Shown: positions 18,372-27,076 of the stretch, piece by piece
How positions within the stretch are numbered: the first letter of the stretch is position 1
Layout: each line of letters opens with the position of its first letter
Assembly (NCBI RefSeq): GCF_016792905.1
Contig: NZ_JAEULP010000045.1
Coordinates: forward strand, 1 to 44,601
Direction of reading: 5' to 3'
Length of the DNA stretch: 44,601 bases
DNA from: Tabrizicola sp.
GTDB taxonomy: Bacteria; Pseudomonadota; Alphaproteobacteria; Rhodobacterales; Rhodobacteraceae
Notes under the pieces: model-generated
What the model saw: only the letters and a program-made list of their open reading frames with translations
The model's database searches: none
Told to the model about the DNA's origin: nothing
Program-made: the position numbers and the translations under genes

Positions 18372-19715
18372 TCACCCAAGATCAAAAAAGCGTTGCAATT
18401 CGACGTCCGGCACCTTGCGGCGGAATTCGTCGTGCTGAGAGTCGCGCGTCGCCGTGAAACCGTCAACAAAGCGCGTGCCCAGCCAGTCGCGCGCAAAGTC
18501 CGACCCGCGCAGGCGGCTGATCGCCTCGGGCATGGAGCGGGCGAAGTCGCGGGCGGGTTCCTGGGAATAGCCCGACCCGACGACTTCCGGCTCCGGCTCG
18601 ATCTTGTTAAGGATCCCCGCGATCCCTGCGGCGAGGGTGGCAGCGGTGGTCAGGTAGGGGTTTGTATCGGCCCCCGGCAGCCGGTTTTCCACCCGCAAGG
18701 ACCCCGCATCATGGCCCACCAGCCGGAAGCAGGTGGTGCGGTTCTCGTAGCCCCAGGTCAGGCCGGGGGGCGCGAAGGTGCCCGGCGCAAAGCGGCGATA
18801 GCTGTTCACCGTCGGCTGGAAGATCAGGGTCATGTCGCCGATATACGCCTGCAACCCGCCGAGAAAATGGCGGAAGGTCTGGCTGACGCCGTTCTTCTGT
18901 GCCTCGTCCCAGAACAGCGGCTTGCCCGCCTTGTCCTTCAGGCTGATGTGCAGGTGGATCGACTGGCTGTCGGCCTGTTCGTTCCAGCGGGGCATGAAGG
19001 TGACGGACCTGCCCTGCCGCAGGGCAAGGGCGCGCAGGAAATTCTTCAAGAGCACCAGCTGGTCGGCGGGCTCAAGTCCCCCACCAGCGGCGATGCAGCA
19101 TTCCATGAAGCCGCCGCCGATCTCTTCATGCATCTTGGCCAGATCGATCCGCAGCGGCTCGCAGATGGCGGAAAGCGCCTCGTACCATTCCGTCTGCAGG
19201 GCCTGGTAGATGATCAGGTCATGGCTGGCATGCGGTGTCGCGGTCTGGAGATTACGATACCCCTTGGCCCGAGCGCTTTCCGGGGTTTCGTCGAAAAGGG
19301 TGTACTCCAGCTCCATCCCGTATTTCGGAAAGAAGCCCGCCTCGGCGGCGCGGGCCAGGACACGGGTCAGGATCGAGCGCGGGCAAAGCTCGGCAGAGGC
19401 GCCGGTGAAGTTCGACAGGACCAAGAGGTCATGGCCGGGCTTCGACCAGGGCAGGCGCCGGGCGCTGGTAGGATCAATGCGCAGGGGATCGTCGTGGAAA
19501 TCGCCCGCGTCGTCGTTCACGCCGGGCAGGTTCAGGTGGACATCGGTCGGGTCAAGCGCCAGTTGCGCCGGGGCCATGCCCATGCCGTTTTTCGCAATCC
19601 CTTTCAGGGACGCGGCCGAGACCATCTGCCCGCGCAAAAGGCCGTTGGTATCGGCCATCGCCACCGTGGCGAAACGGCTGGCGGGATCGGCGAGGAAGTC
19701 GTCAATCATGGTCAT
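18372..19715 (-). CDS. glutamine synthetase family protein (PuuA/GlnT-like gamma-glutamyl ligase)
   Basis: 447 aa. It has glutamine synthetase fold hallmarks: metal-binding ExE in 'GMELEYTLFDE' (E135, E137), 'HEEIGGGFME' (about 196-205), 'HLHISLKDKAG' (254-264) and the C-terminal 'SLRVENRLPGADTNPYLTTAATLAAGI'. The divergent N-terminus and the lack of the GlnA adenylylation loop place it with GS-like ligases such as PuuA, GlnT, IpuC and aniline-type ligases, which join glutamate to amines. Its place inside a catabolic operon suggests amine activation or capture of released ammonia rather than housekeeping nitrogen assimilation. ATG 19715 overlaps the TetR stop by 4 nt. Confidence 0.85.
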   Translation of the reverse strand: MTMIDDFLADPASRFATVAMADTNGLLRGQMVSAASLKGIAKNGMGMAPAQLALDPTDVHLNLPGVNDDAGDFHDDPLRIDPTSARRLPWSKPGHDLLVLSNFTGASAELCPRSILTRVLARAAEAGFFPKYGMELEYTLFDETPESARAKGYRNLQTATPHASHDLIIYQALQTEWYEALSAICEPLRIDLAKMHEEIGGGFMECCIAAGGGLEPADQLVLLKNFLRALALRQGRSVTFMPRWNEQADSQSIHLHISLKDKAGKPLFWDEAQKNGVSQTFRHFLGGLQAYIGDMTLIFQPTVNSYRRFAPGTFAPPGLTWGYENRTTCFRLVGHDAGSLRVENRLPGADTNPYLTTAATLAAGIAGILNKIEPEPEVVGSGYSQEPARDFARSMPEAISRLRGSDFARDWLGTRFVDGFTATRDSQHDEFRRKVPDVELQRFFDLG

Positions 19716-20386
19716 CTGTCACCTGTTGGGAGGGTCAATAGCGCGGCCAGTTGCTCCAGGTCCTGCGCGGGGGTGGTTGAATAGGCCTTGAGGAACACCT
19801 TGAGGCCGTTGGCGATGTAGCGGGTCAGCGTCTCGCGGTCGGGCACCGCGTCGGGCATGTACAGCGCCTGCGTCCGGGGGGCGGAGAGGATCAGGCCCCA
19901 GAGATCCTGCGCGGCAAGCTCGGCCTCGTCGAAGGCCAGCCGCCCCGCGTCGCGCTGGGTTTCCAGGTAGCGCATGATCCCGCGCAAGAGGTGGTCGGGT
20001 CCGCTGGCCTGGTAGGCCCGGCCGATCTCGGGGAAGCGGCCGACCTCGCCGATGATCAGGCGGGCGAGCGATAGCAGATCCGGACGCATGACGGTGTCGG
20101 CATAGGCCCAGGCGAAGGTCAGAAGATCGGCGACCATCCCCGACGCCGAGGGATGCTCGAAGACATCGAGCATCAGGTCGCGTTTGCCAAGCATCATCGC
20201 CTGGAAGAGCGATTCCTTCGACGGGAAGTAGGAATAGAGCGTGGGCTTCGTCACCCCGGCCTCGGCGGCGACGGCGTCCATCGACGCGCCGGAATAGCCG
20301 GATGCCGCAAAGACCGTCAGCGCCGCGTCGAGGATCTGGCGCTCGCGGTTCAGCCGGTTCTGCTGGCGGCGGGGAAGGTCGTTCAC
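19712..20386 (-). CDS. TetR family transcriptional regulator
   Basis: 224 aa. The N-terminal HTH is textbook: 'ILDAALTVFAASGYSGASMDAVAAEAGVTKPTLYSYFPSKESLFQAMM' (about 18-66), followed by a helical ligand domain of about 150 residues. It lies inside the operon, overlapping its upstream neighbour (ATGA at 20383-20386) and its downstream neighbour (19712-19715). It should therefore be autoregulated with the pathway genes. The probable operator is the palindrome at 24130-24141 before the first gene. The ligand would be the pathway substrate or an intermediate. Confidence 0.92.
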   Translation of the reverse strand: MNDLPRRQQNRLNRERQILDAALTVFAASGYSGASMDAVAAEAGVTKPTLYSYFPSKESLFQAMMLGKRDLMLDVFEHPSASGMVADLLTFAWAYADTVMRPDLLSLARLIIGEVGRFPEIGRAYQASGPDHLLRGIMRYLETQRDAGRLAFDEAELAAQDLWGLILSAPRTQALYMPDAVPDRETLTRYIANGLKVFLKAYSTTPAQDLEQLAALLTLPTGDR

Positions 20387-21675
20387 GGCAGCCTGCGCAG
20401 GAAGCTGAGAAGGTGGCGGTTGTAGGCCTCTGGCTTCTCGACGTTGCAGACATGACCCGCGCCGGGGATGACCTCGAAGCGGACGTCGGGTCGGGGGGCG
20501 GCGTCCCAGATACGGCCCGCGACGGCGCGGATCTCGGCGGGGGGCGCGAGGCGGTCATGTTCGCCGGTCATCATCAGGACGGGCATGGTGAGCTTGGCGA
20601 AGTCGAAGCGTTCCAGCGGGTTGGTGAAACAGCTCAGGGCGTCGCGGTAGGTGGCGGCGGGGATCGCGGCCATGCTGTCGAAGAGCTGTTGCCGGGTTTC
20701 GTGCGAGGCATCCGGCCCGGCCAGGACCTTGACCACCGCAGGCGCAAAGTCGGCAGGAACCTGGCCTGCGTCCATCGGCACTTCACGGCTGACGCGGAAG
20801 GCCTCCCGTTCGTCGGGGCCCGCTTCGGACATGCCGGTGCAACCGCCGGAGAGGACGAGGCCCGCCAGCATCTCGGGGTGGCGCATGGCGAAGGAGGTGG
20901 CGATCCAAGACCCGTAGGAGAGGCCGACCAGTACCAGCCGTTTCGCCCCGAGCCTTTCGGCGACGCGCAGGATATCGGCGCAATAGTCATCGACCGTGGA
21001 TTGCCGGGGCCCGAGCGTGCTGTCGCCATAGCCTCGCAGGTCAAGAGCGGCGGCCTGCATGGTTGAACCTGCGGCTTGCAGCTGCGGCAGCCAATTGGAG
21101 CGCCCGCCGCCGATACCGTGCAGGAAGAGGCAGAGGGTGCCAGGGGATTGGGGTTGGCGGCCTTCGGTGACGGTCAAGGCAAGCCGGGGCAAGTCGTCGA
21201 AGATCAGCGTCTCGACCGGCGCGGGAGTAGTCTTTTCCGCAGGCTGCACGTTCCTCGCGGTCGCTGACGCCAAAGCCGCGATCCCGGCCTCGAACACGGC
21301 CTTCGTCCCGTCGCAAATCCCGGTCAGCCGCGTGGCAGGGGCGCGAACGGTTGCGGTCCAGTTGACCACCGACCCGCCCACCTCGGCCGACGACACGGTG
21401 ATGCGGGCATCATAGGCCTCGCAATCGCGGATGCCCTCAAGATGCGTGTAGCCAAGCACCCGGTCGCTGTCCGAGAGATAGGTCTGCTGTTCGCGGTAGA
21501 CGGTATCCTCGCCCGCGACGGTGAAGGTCCGGATGCGGGCACCTTGCGGCCCCCGCTCCTCGGTCATCGTCGCGATCCACGGATGCCAGGCGCCGCAGAA
21601 GTCGCGGACGACTGACCACACCACCTCGGGTGCAAGCGGCACAAGGCCCCGGACCTGCACCACCTCACGCCCCAT
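20383..21675 (-). CDS. SRPBCC::alpha/beta-hydrolase fusion protein
   Basis: 430 aa, two domains in one chain. Residues 1-142 form a polyketide-cyclase-like SRPBCC domain ('VPLAPEVVWSVVRDFCGAWHPWIATM', 'VNWTATVRAP'). Residues about 155-430 form an alpha/beta hydrolase with oxyanion loop HGIGG (186-190), nucleophile Ser253 in GLSYGS, acid Asp374 (GEHD) and His408 (GAGHV). Beside a NicX-like dioxygenase, the hydrolase half is a candidate for hydrolysing the ring-cleavage product, as the alpha/beta hydrolase NicD deformylates N-formylmaleamate. The SRPBCC half may bind a hydrophobic substrate. TGATG and ATGA overlaps link it to both neighbours. Confidence 0.85.
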   Translation of the reverse strand: MGREVVQVRGLVPLAPEVVWSVVRDFCGAWHPWIATMTEERGPQGARIRTFTVAGEDTVYREQQTYLSDSDRVLGYTHLEGIRDCEAYDARITVSSAEVGGSVVNWTATVRAPATRLTGICDGTKAVFEAGIAALASATARNVQPAEKTTPAPVETLIFDDLPRLALTVTEGRQPQSPGTLCLFLHGIGGGRSNWLPQLQAAGSTMQAAALDLRGYGDSTLGPRQSTVDDYCADILRVAERLGAKRLVLVGLSYGSWIATSFAMRHPEMLAGLVLSGGCTGMSEAGPDEREAFRVSREVPMDAGQVPADFAPAVVKVLAGPDASHETRQQLFDSMAAIPAATYRDALSCFTNPLERFDFAKLTMPVLMMTGEHDRLAPPAEIRAVAGRIWDAAPRPDVRFEVIPGAGHVCNVEKPEAYNRHLLSFLRRLP

Positions 21676-23018
21676 CAGCGCAGCATCCGCAGGGCGCCCG
21701 AGTCCCCGCGCCAGAGCGAGTTCCTCGCCCCGCCCTCGTCGCCGGGGGCATGGTCCAGCTCGTTCATCTCGTAAAGCGCGAGGACGCCGATATAGTCCTC
21801 CATGATCTCGGAGGTATAGGGCAGCATCAGCGCCCCGCAGCGACTGTCGCGGTACATGCGTTCCAGCGGCAGCGACTTCAGCATCGACTGCCCGCCGCAG
21901 GTGCGGATCGCCAAGGCGGTGATCTCCTGCACGCCTTCCATCACGTTGTATTGCGCGGCATACATCCGCATCACCTCGCCCTTCGACGGCATCCCTTTGG
22001 CCTCGGAAAACGCCTGCCACCAGAGCGCCCGCATGTTCGCCAGCCGGGCATACATCTTCGACACTGCCACCCGCTTGGTCGCATACATCCGCCGGTCGAT
22101 CGGCGGCTGGCCCGGGACCCGTCCCTGCAAATAGGCCAGCGTAAAGTCATAGGCCCCCTGCGCCACGCCCATGTAGGTGGGGCTGAGAGTGGCCATCATA
22201 TGCGGCCAGTTCGGCAGCGTCTTGCCGAAGATGCCCTTCGGCATCAGCAGGTCCTCCTCGGTGACGAAAACGTCTTTCAGGATCAGGTCGCGGCTGTTCG
22301 TGCCCCGCATTCCCAGCGGGTCCCAGTCGCCCTTCACCGTCAGGCCCGGTGCATCCTTGTGGACGACGAACAGCATCGTGTCCTCGTGCCGGGGTTCCTG
22401 GCCCTCGAATACCTCGGTGCAGACGATGGTGTAATAGTCGCAGTATCCCGCCAGCGAGGCGAATTTCTTGAAGCCGGTGATCTTCCAGCCGCCCTCCACC
22501 GGGCGGGCCTGGGTCTGGTTCGGCTTCGAGGTCCAGTTCTGCCCTCCCTCCGAGATCGGCTGTGAATAGATAGCGCGTTCGGTCATCGCCCGGGTGAACT
22601 GCTTGGCCCGCAAGGGGGCAAAGGCCGCCTTTTCCTCGGCCGACAGGTTCGGCATGTCATACATGAACCGCGACCAGGCCATCGAGGAGTTGTGCATATT
22701 GAACGTGAGCGCCGTCGCCCCGCAATACTTGGCGATCTCGGCGCCCACCATGGCGTATTCGCCCATGGAGAAGCCCCAGCCGCCGAATTCCTGCGGGATC
22801 GACAGACCCAGAAAGCCGTTGTCGGCGAGGTCCTTGTAATTCTCAACCGGGAACGAGGCATCGTCGTCCACCCCCTTGGCGCGGGCGGCAAAGACCGGGC
22901 CAAGCTCGTTGATCTTCGCCATGGCGGCGGCGACCTCGGGGCGGACGCCGCTCATGTCATAGTAATCCGCAGGCGCGCTCATCGGCAGGACGGCGGGGAT
23001 CGGGGACTGGTCGGTCAT
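21675..23018 (-). CDS. acyl-CoA-dehydrogenase-fold flavoprotein, possibly a reduced-flavin monooxygenase
   Basis: 447 aa with ACAD architecture. It has an N-terminal helical domain (to about 150), a middle beta domain ('YSQPISEGGQNWTSKPNQTQARPVEGGWKITGFKKFASLAG', 151-191) and a C-terminal helical domain ('ERMYRDSR', 386-393). The segment that normally carries the catalytic base, IYEGTSEI in medium-chain-type enzymes, reads MLPYTSEI (398-405) with no Glu. With a flavin reductase in the operon, a DszC/HpaH-like oxygenase role is possible. Isovaleryl- and glutaryl-CoA-type enzymes place the base elsewhere, so a dehydrogenase cannot be excluded. No CoA ligase is nearby. Start ATG 23018 overlaps the previous stop. 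Confidence 0.8.
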   Translation of the reverse strand: MTDQSPIPAVLPMSAPADYYDMSGVRPEVAAAMAKINELGPVFAARAKGVDDDASFPVENYKDLADNGFLGLSIPQEFGGWGFSMGEYAMVGAEIAKYCGATALTFNMHNSSMAWSRFMYDMPNLSAEEKAAFAPLRAKQFTRAMTERAIYSQPISEGGQNWTSKPNQTQARPVEGGWKITGFKKFASLAGYCDYYTIVCTEVFEGQEPRHEDTMLFVVHKDAPGLTVKGDWDPLGMRGTNSRDLILKDVFVTEEDLLMPKGIFGKTLPNWPHMMATLSPTYMGVAQGAYDFTLAYLQGRVPGQPPIDRRMYATKRVAVSKMYARLANMRALWWQAFSEAKGMPSKGEVMRMYAAQYNVMEGVQEITALAIRTCGGQSMLKSLPLERMYRDSRCGALMLPYTSEIMEDYIGVLALYEMNELDHAPGDEGGARNSLWRGDSGALRMLR

Positions 23019-24070
23019 CAGGCAAGCTCTCCTTGCAGAACGCCGTCCTTGACGACGACGCGCCCGTCGAGGGCGATGGTGCAGTTGCGCATCGGAAGGT
23101 CGAAATGGCCGAGCGTGTAGCGCCCGGCATACTGGTTGGCCCCGGTGGACCACAGGAAGCTCCCGGCAATGGCCCGGAACTCCACCGCCTGCATGTCGCG
23201 CTTGTCGTACATGGCGGCGGAAACCCATTTCGCGCCGTGGTTCATGCCCCAGCCGACATGGCTGAGCCCATAGGCGTTGCGGTCGTTCCAGGCTTCCATG
23301 TATTCGCGCAGGTGCAGCGCGTCGATGCCGTCGCCTTTGATCGCGGTGACGAAGTCGTTCTCAATGGTAAAGTCGATGCGGCTGGTCAGGAAGGTCTTGA
23401 ACGTCAGGTTCATGTCGCCCACGTCCATCACCACGCGGCCGTTCACCGCGTCCTTGCCGGGGAAGGCCAGGCACAGCCCGGCCGGCCAGTGCGCCACCGC
23501 GCCCGGCTTGGTACCGAAACCCGCCGTGCCGCCGCAGGGCGCGCCGCGCAGGTCAACCGTCAGGTCGGTGCCGATGGCCGATGTCACCCGCATCTCCGCC
23601 GCCTCGCGCAGCATCTGGATGCCGATCTGCAACTTCACGTCGTCCTCGGCCTTCGGCTCGGTCCGCTCAAGGATTTCCGGGTGTTCGTTGGTGATGACTA
23701 GCAGGCGGGTGCGCCCGGCATCCTCGATCTCGGGCCATTCGGGGGCATGGATCAGCCCCTCGACCGTGCAGTCCACGATCACCTCGACCAGCTTCAGCGC
23801 CTCGACCACCGCGCGGTTTCCGGCGATGGCCCAGCTGGTGCCGGTGGACTTCACCGGGACCGGGGCCGACTGCGCGGGCGTCGGCATCTGGATGTGGAAG
23901 CTTTCCGCCCCGAGGTCATACCCCGCGAGCTCGCACAGATGCACCAGAACGGGCCGCGACTGGGTTTCGCTGATGATCGCGATCTTCGTGCCCTTGCCGA
24001 TCCCGTTCAGCGCCAAGACCCGGCGGAAGGCGGCAAGCCATTTCCCCTCGATCCGTTCCTGCAACATCAA
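23018..24070 (-). CDS. NicX-like 2,5-dihydroxypyridine 5,6-dioxygenase family protein
   Basis: 350 aa, the same length as NicX of Pseudomonas putida as I recall it. Shared features include 'AVAHWPAGLCLAFP' (191-204), 'DVGDMNLTFKTFL' (216-228), 'LREYMEAWNDRNAYGLSHVGWGMNHGAKW' (254-282) and 'GHFDLPMRNC' (321-330). His271, His322 and Asp324 correspond to the Fe(II)-binding His/His/Asp set proposed for NicX. NicX is a mononuclear iron enzyme of the peptidase-M29-like fold that opens 2,5-dihydroxypyridine to N-formylmaleamate. Database names such as 'leucyl aminopeptidase' are possible mislabels of this fold. It is the first gene of the operon. The exact substrate is not proven. Confidence 0.8.
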   Translation of the reverse strand: MMLQERIEGKWLAAFRRVLALNGIGKGTKIAIISETQSRPVLVHLCELAGYDLGAESFHIQMPTPAQSAPVPVKSTGTSWAIAGNRAVVEALKLVEVIVDCTVEGLIHAPEWPEIEDAGRTRLLVITNEHPEILERTEPKAEDDVKLQIGIQMLREAAEMRVTSAIGTDLTVDLRGAPCGGTAGFGTKPGAVAHWPAGLCLAFPGKDAVNGRVVMDVGDMNLTFKTFLTSRIDFTIENDFVTAIKGDGIDALHLREYMEAWNDRNAYGLSHVGWGMNHGAKWVSAAMYDKRDMQAVEFRAIAGSFLWSTGANQYAGRYTLGHFDLPMRNCTIALDGRVVVKDGVLQGELA

Positions 24071-24129
24071 CCCCCTCCTGACCCCAGTGCATTGCCGGTG
24101 CGACGATTCGCCCCATCGGCAAATTGCTT

Positions 24130-24170
24130 TACTGATCAGTATAGTTTTTCGGAGTGAGGCCGTCTGTCAA
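24130..24170 (-). promoter_or_regulatory. candidate promoter and TetR operator of the NicX-like operon
   Basis: A perfect 12-bp palindrome TACTGATCAGTA (24130-24141) lies 60 bp upstream of the first gene. On the minus strand it overlaps a -10-like TATACT. A TTGACA box is read at 24165-24170. The 21-nt gap between TTGACA and TATACT is long, so the precise promoter elements are uncertain. The palindrome is the best operator candidate for the TetR protein encoded in the operon. Confidence 0.55.
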
Positions 24171-24187
24171 CGATTTTCCGTTGGCAG

Positions 24188-24610
24188 TCAGTTTTTCGTT
24201 GTGCTGCAATGATTTGCCGCAACCCTTCCCCCAAGATCGTCGAGAATCGGGCAGTCCGGACGGGCGTCTCCGGCGCAGGCATGGACCAGATGCTCCAGCG
24301 CCGCCTTCATCTCCATCATCTCGCGGATGCGGGTTTCCAGCGCTTCGATCTGCCCTTCGGCAAGCCGTTTCACGTCGGCACTCGCCCGCTCCCGGTCGCG
24401 CCACAGCGCCAAGAGGTCGCCGACCTTTTCCATCGGAAAGCCGAGGTCGCGGGCCCGGCGGACGAAGCGCAGGACCTGCACTTCCTTCGGCCCATAGGTG
24501 CGGTAGCCCGACCCCGTGCGCCCGGCGGGCGGGATCAGTCCGGTCTCCTCGTAGTAGCGGATCATCTTCGCCGACACACCCGAGGCACGGGCGGCTTCGC
24601 CGATGTTCAT
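24188..24610 (-). CDS. cueR: Cu(I)-responsive MerR-family regulator
   Basis: 140 aa. The MerR HTH '[40 protein letters not shown]' is followed by a dimerisation helix and the metal loop C112-x7-C120 ('HACAGDARPDCPIL'). Counted from ATG 24610, the cysteines have the numbers I recall for E. coli CueR. CueR activates copper-export genes when it binds Cu(I). The start overlaps the copA stop (TGATG; ATG 24613 is the alternative), so cueR is the second gene of the copA operon. A fitting operator lies upstream of copA. Confidence 0.92.
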   Translation of the reverse strand: MNIGEAARASGVSAKMIRYYEETGLIPPAGRTGSGYRTYGPKEVQVLRFVRRARDLGFPMEKVGDLLALWRDRERASADVKRLAEGQIEALETRIREMMEMKAALEHLVHACAGDARPDCPILDDLGGRVAANHCSTTKN

Positions 24611-27045
24611 CATGCGCGGGCTCCATAGCGTTTCAGCCGCAGGGCGTTGGTGAGGACGAAGACCGAGGACATCGCCATCGCGCCCGCCGCCAGCACCGGG
24701 GACAGCAGGATGCCGAAGGCCGGATACAGCACACCAGCGGCGACCGGGATCAAGGCGGCGTTGTAGGCGAAGGCCCAGAACAGGTTCTGCCGGATGTTCC
24801 GCATCGTCGCGCGGGACAGGCCGATGGCGTCGGCCAGTGCGGGCAGGCGGCCCGAGACCAGCACCACATCCGCCGCCTCGATGGCGATATCGGTGCCGGT
24901 GCCCATGGCGATGCCGACATCCGCCTCGGCCAGAGCGGGCGCGTCGTTGATCCCGTCGCCCGCGAAGGCCAGCGCGCCTTGCGCCTTCAGCTTGTGCAGC
25001 GCCTCGACCTTGCCCTCGGGCGTGACCTCGGCCACCACCTCGTCGATGCCAAGGTCGCGCGCGATGGCCCGCGCCGTGCGGGCATTGTCGCCCGAGATCA
25101 TGGCTAGCCTCAGCCCCAGCGCCTTCAGCGCCGCAATCGCTTGCGGCGTGGTCGGTTTCACCGTATCCGCCACCGCCAGCAGCGCCACTGCCATGCCGTC
25201 CCGCGCGGCATAGATCGGGCTTTCGCCCCGGTCAGCCAGCCGCTCGGCCTCGGCAATGAAGGCCACGATGTCCACGCCCCGCTTGCCCATCTCGTGCGCG
25301 GACCCCAGCGCGATTTCCGACCCGCCGACCCGCGCCGAGACGCCGTGACCCGGCTTGGCAAGGAACCCCTCGACGGCAGGCAAGGCCATCCCCTCCGCCG
25401 CTGCAACGATGGCCCGCGCCACGGGATGCTCCGACTGCGCCTCGACCGCAGCGAGGACCGGCAGCAGCGCATCCTTCGTCTCCCCCCTTGCGGGCTGGAA
25501 AGTGGTCAGCACCGGCTTGCCCTCAGTCAGCGTCCCGGTCTTGTCGAAGGCCACGACCTGCACGCCTTGCAGCGCCTGCAACGCCTCGCCCTTGCGGAAC
25601 AGGACGCCCAGTTCTGCCCCCCTCCCCGTGCCCACAAGGATCGAAACCGGCGTCGCTAGCCCCATTGCGCAGGGGCAGGCGATGATCAGGACGGCCACCC
25701 CGTTGACCAGCGCCATCGGCAGCGCCGGTGCAGACCCAAAGACCAGCCAGGCCAGGAAGGTCAGCGCCGCGACAGCCATCACCGCCGGGACGAACCACAG
25801 CGTCACCTTGTCAACCAGCGCCTGGATCGGCAGCTTGCCGCCCTGCGCAGCCTCGACCATGCGGATGATCCGCGACAGCATCGTGTCGGCGCCGACCGCC
25901 ACCGCCTCCATCACCAGCGCCCCGGTCTGGTTCACCGTGCCGCCGATCACCCGGTCGTCCGCATGCTTTTCCACCGGCAGAGGTTCACCTGTCACCATCG
26001 ACTCATCGATCCAGCTCGTTCCTTCCGCCACCCGCCCATCCACCGGCACCCGTTCCCCCGGCCGCAACTCCAGAAGATCGCCGGGGCGCAGCTCGGCCAC
26101 CGACACATCCCGCACCTGCCCCTCGCGCCGCAGATGCGCCAGGGCCGGTTGCAGCCCCACCAGCCGCTCGATGGCGCGCGAGGACCGACCCTTTGCCCGC
26201 GCCTCCAAGAGCCGCCCGAGCAGGATCAGCGTCACGATCATCGCCGCCGCCTCAAAATAGACCGCGACAGAACCGGGAGGCAGCAGCCCGGGCAGGAAGG
26301 TCGCCAGCGTCGAATAGACCCAGGCTGCGCCAGAACCGACGGCCACCAGCGACGACATGTCCGGCGCACCCTTCACCAGCGCCGGGATGCCCTTGACGAA
26401 GAACCGGCGCCCCGGCCCCGCCAGCACCAGCGTCGTCAGAGCGAACTGGATCAGCCAGCTCGTCCCCTGCCCGATGGTCATCATCACCCAGTGGTGGAAA
26501 GACGGGCTCATGTGGCCACCCATCTCCAGCACGAAGACCGGCAGGGTCAACAGAGCCGCCAGGACCAGATCGCGTGTCAGCCCTTCGGCCTCGCGTTCGC
26601 GGCGATGGGCGGGTGTTTCGGCATCCCTCTCCGCAACCCGCGCGTCATACCCCGCGCCCTTGATCGCAGCGACGAGGGCAGAGGCATCGACCATCCCTTC
26701 GACGCGCGCGCTTTCGGTTGCGAGGTTCACATGGGCGACGGAAACTCCCGGCACCGCCTTCAGGGCGCGTTCCACCCGGGCCACGCAGGAGGCACAGGTC
26801 ATACCGTCGATGGACAATTCCTGCGTGCGCAACGGGACTGCGTAGCCCGCTGCAGCGACCGCGCGGATCAGTGCGTCAGCGGGTGCGATACCTTTGATTT
26901 CAGCACTTTCCGTGGCCAGATTGACGGCAGCGGATGAAACCCCGGGAACGGCTTTCAAGGCCCGTTCGACACGACCCGTGCAGGACGCGCAGGTCATCCC
27001 CTCGATAGGTAACGAAAGTGTGGTTTCCGTTGGAGATAAGGTCAT
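24610..27045 (-). CDS. copA: Cu(I)-exporting P1B-type ATPase
   Basis: 811 aa. Two N-terminal heavy-metal-associated domains carry MTCASC (C19/C22 and C84/C87). The actuator domain has TGE (352-354), the membrane metal site is CPC (457-459, '[11 protein letters not shown]'), the phosphorylation site is D501 in DKTGT, and '[10 protein letters not shown]' forms the hinge near the C-terminus. CPC with paired MxCxxC domains indicates Cu(I)/Ag(I) export from the cytoplasm. I chose ATG 27045 because AAGGAAG precedes it with suitable spacing and it starts the first HMA domain properly. An upstream in-frame start at 27093 would lie inside the CueR operator. Confidence 0.96.
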   Translation of the reverse strand: MTLSPTETTLSLPIEGMTCASCTGRVERALKAVPGVSSAAVNLATESAEIKGIAPADALIRAVAAAGYAVPLRTQELSIDGMTCASCVARVERALKAVPGVSVAHVNLATESARVEGMVDASALVAAIKGAGYDARVAERDAETPAHRREREAEGLTRDLVLAALLTLPVFVLEMGGHMSPSFHHWVMMTIGQGTSWLIQFALTTLVLAGPGRRFFVKGIPALVKGAPDMSSLVAVGSGAAWVYSTLATFLPGLLPPGSVAVYFEAAAMIVTLILLGRLLEARAKGRSSRAIERLVGLQPALAHLRREGQVRDVSVAELRPGDLLELRPGERVPVDGRVAEGTSWIDESMVTGEPLPVEKHADDRVIGGTVNQTGALVMEAVAVGADTMLSRIIRMVEAAQGGKLPIQALVDKVTLWFVPAVMAVAALTFLAWLVFGSAPALPMALVNGVAVLIIACPCAMGLATPVSILVGTGRGAELGVLFRKGEALQALQGVQVVAFDKTGTLTEGKPVLTTFQPARGETKDALLPVLAAVEAQSEHPVARAIVAAAEGMALPAVEGFLAKPGHGVSARVGGSEIALGSAHEMGKRGVDIVAFIAEAERLADRGESPIYAARDGMAVALLAVADTVKPTTPQAIAALKALGLRLAMISGDNARTARAIARDLGIDEVVAEVTPEGKVEALHKLKAQGALAFAGDGINDAPALAEADVGIAMGTGTDIAIEAADVVLVSGRLPALADAIGLSRATMRNIRQNLFWAFAYNAALIPVAAGVLYPAFGILLSPVLAAGAMAMSSVFVLTNALRLKRYGARA

Positions 27046-27076
27046 GGTCCAGTCTTCCTTGGCCGGGGACCATCTG

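Noticed and set aside
16323-24070. Calling the operon a nicotinate (nic) degradation cluster
   Set aside because: Only the NicX-like gene and a hydrolase are reminiscent. Nicotinate hydroxylase (nicAB), nicC, maleamate amidase and maleate isomerase are absent, and the regulator is TetR rather than MarR.
24136-24170. TTGACA and TATACT as a normal sigma-70 promoter pair for the NicX-like operon
   Set aside because: The 21-nt spacer is too long for a standard promoter, so I list only the region and palindrome, not exact -35/-10 boxes.
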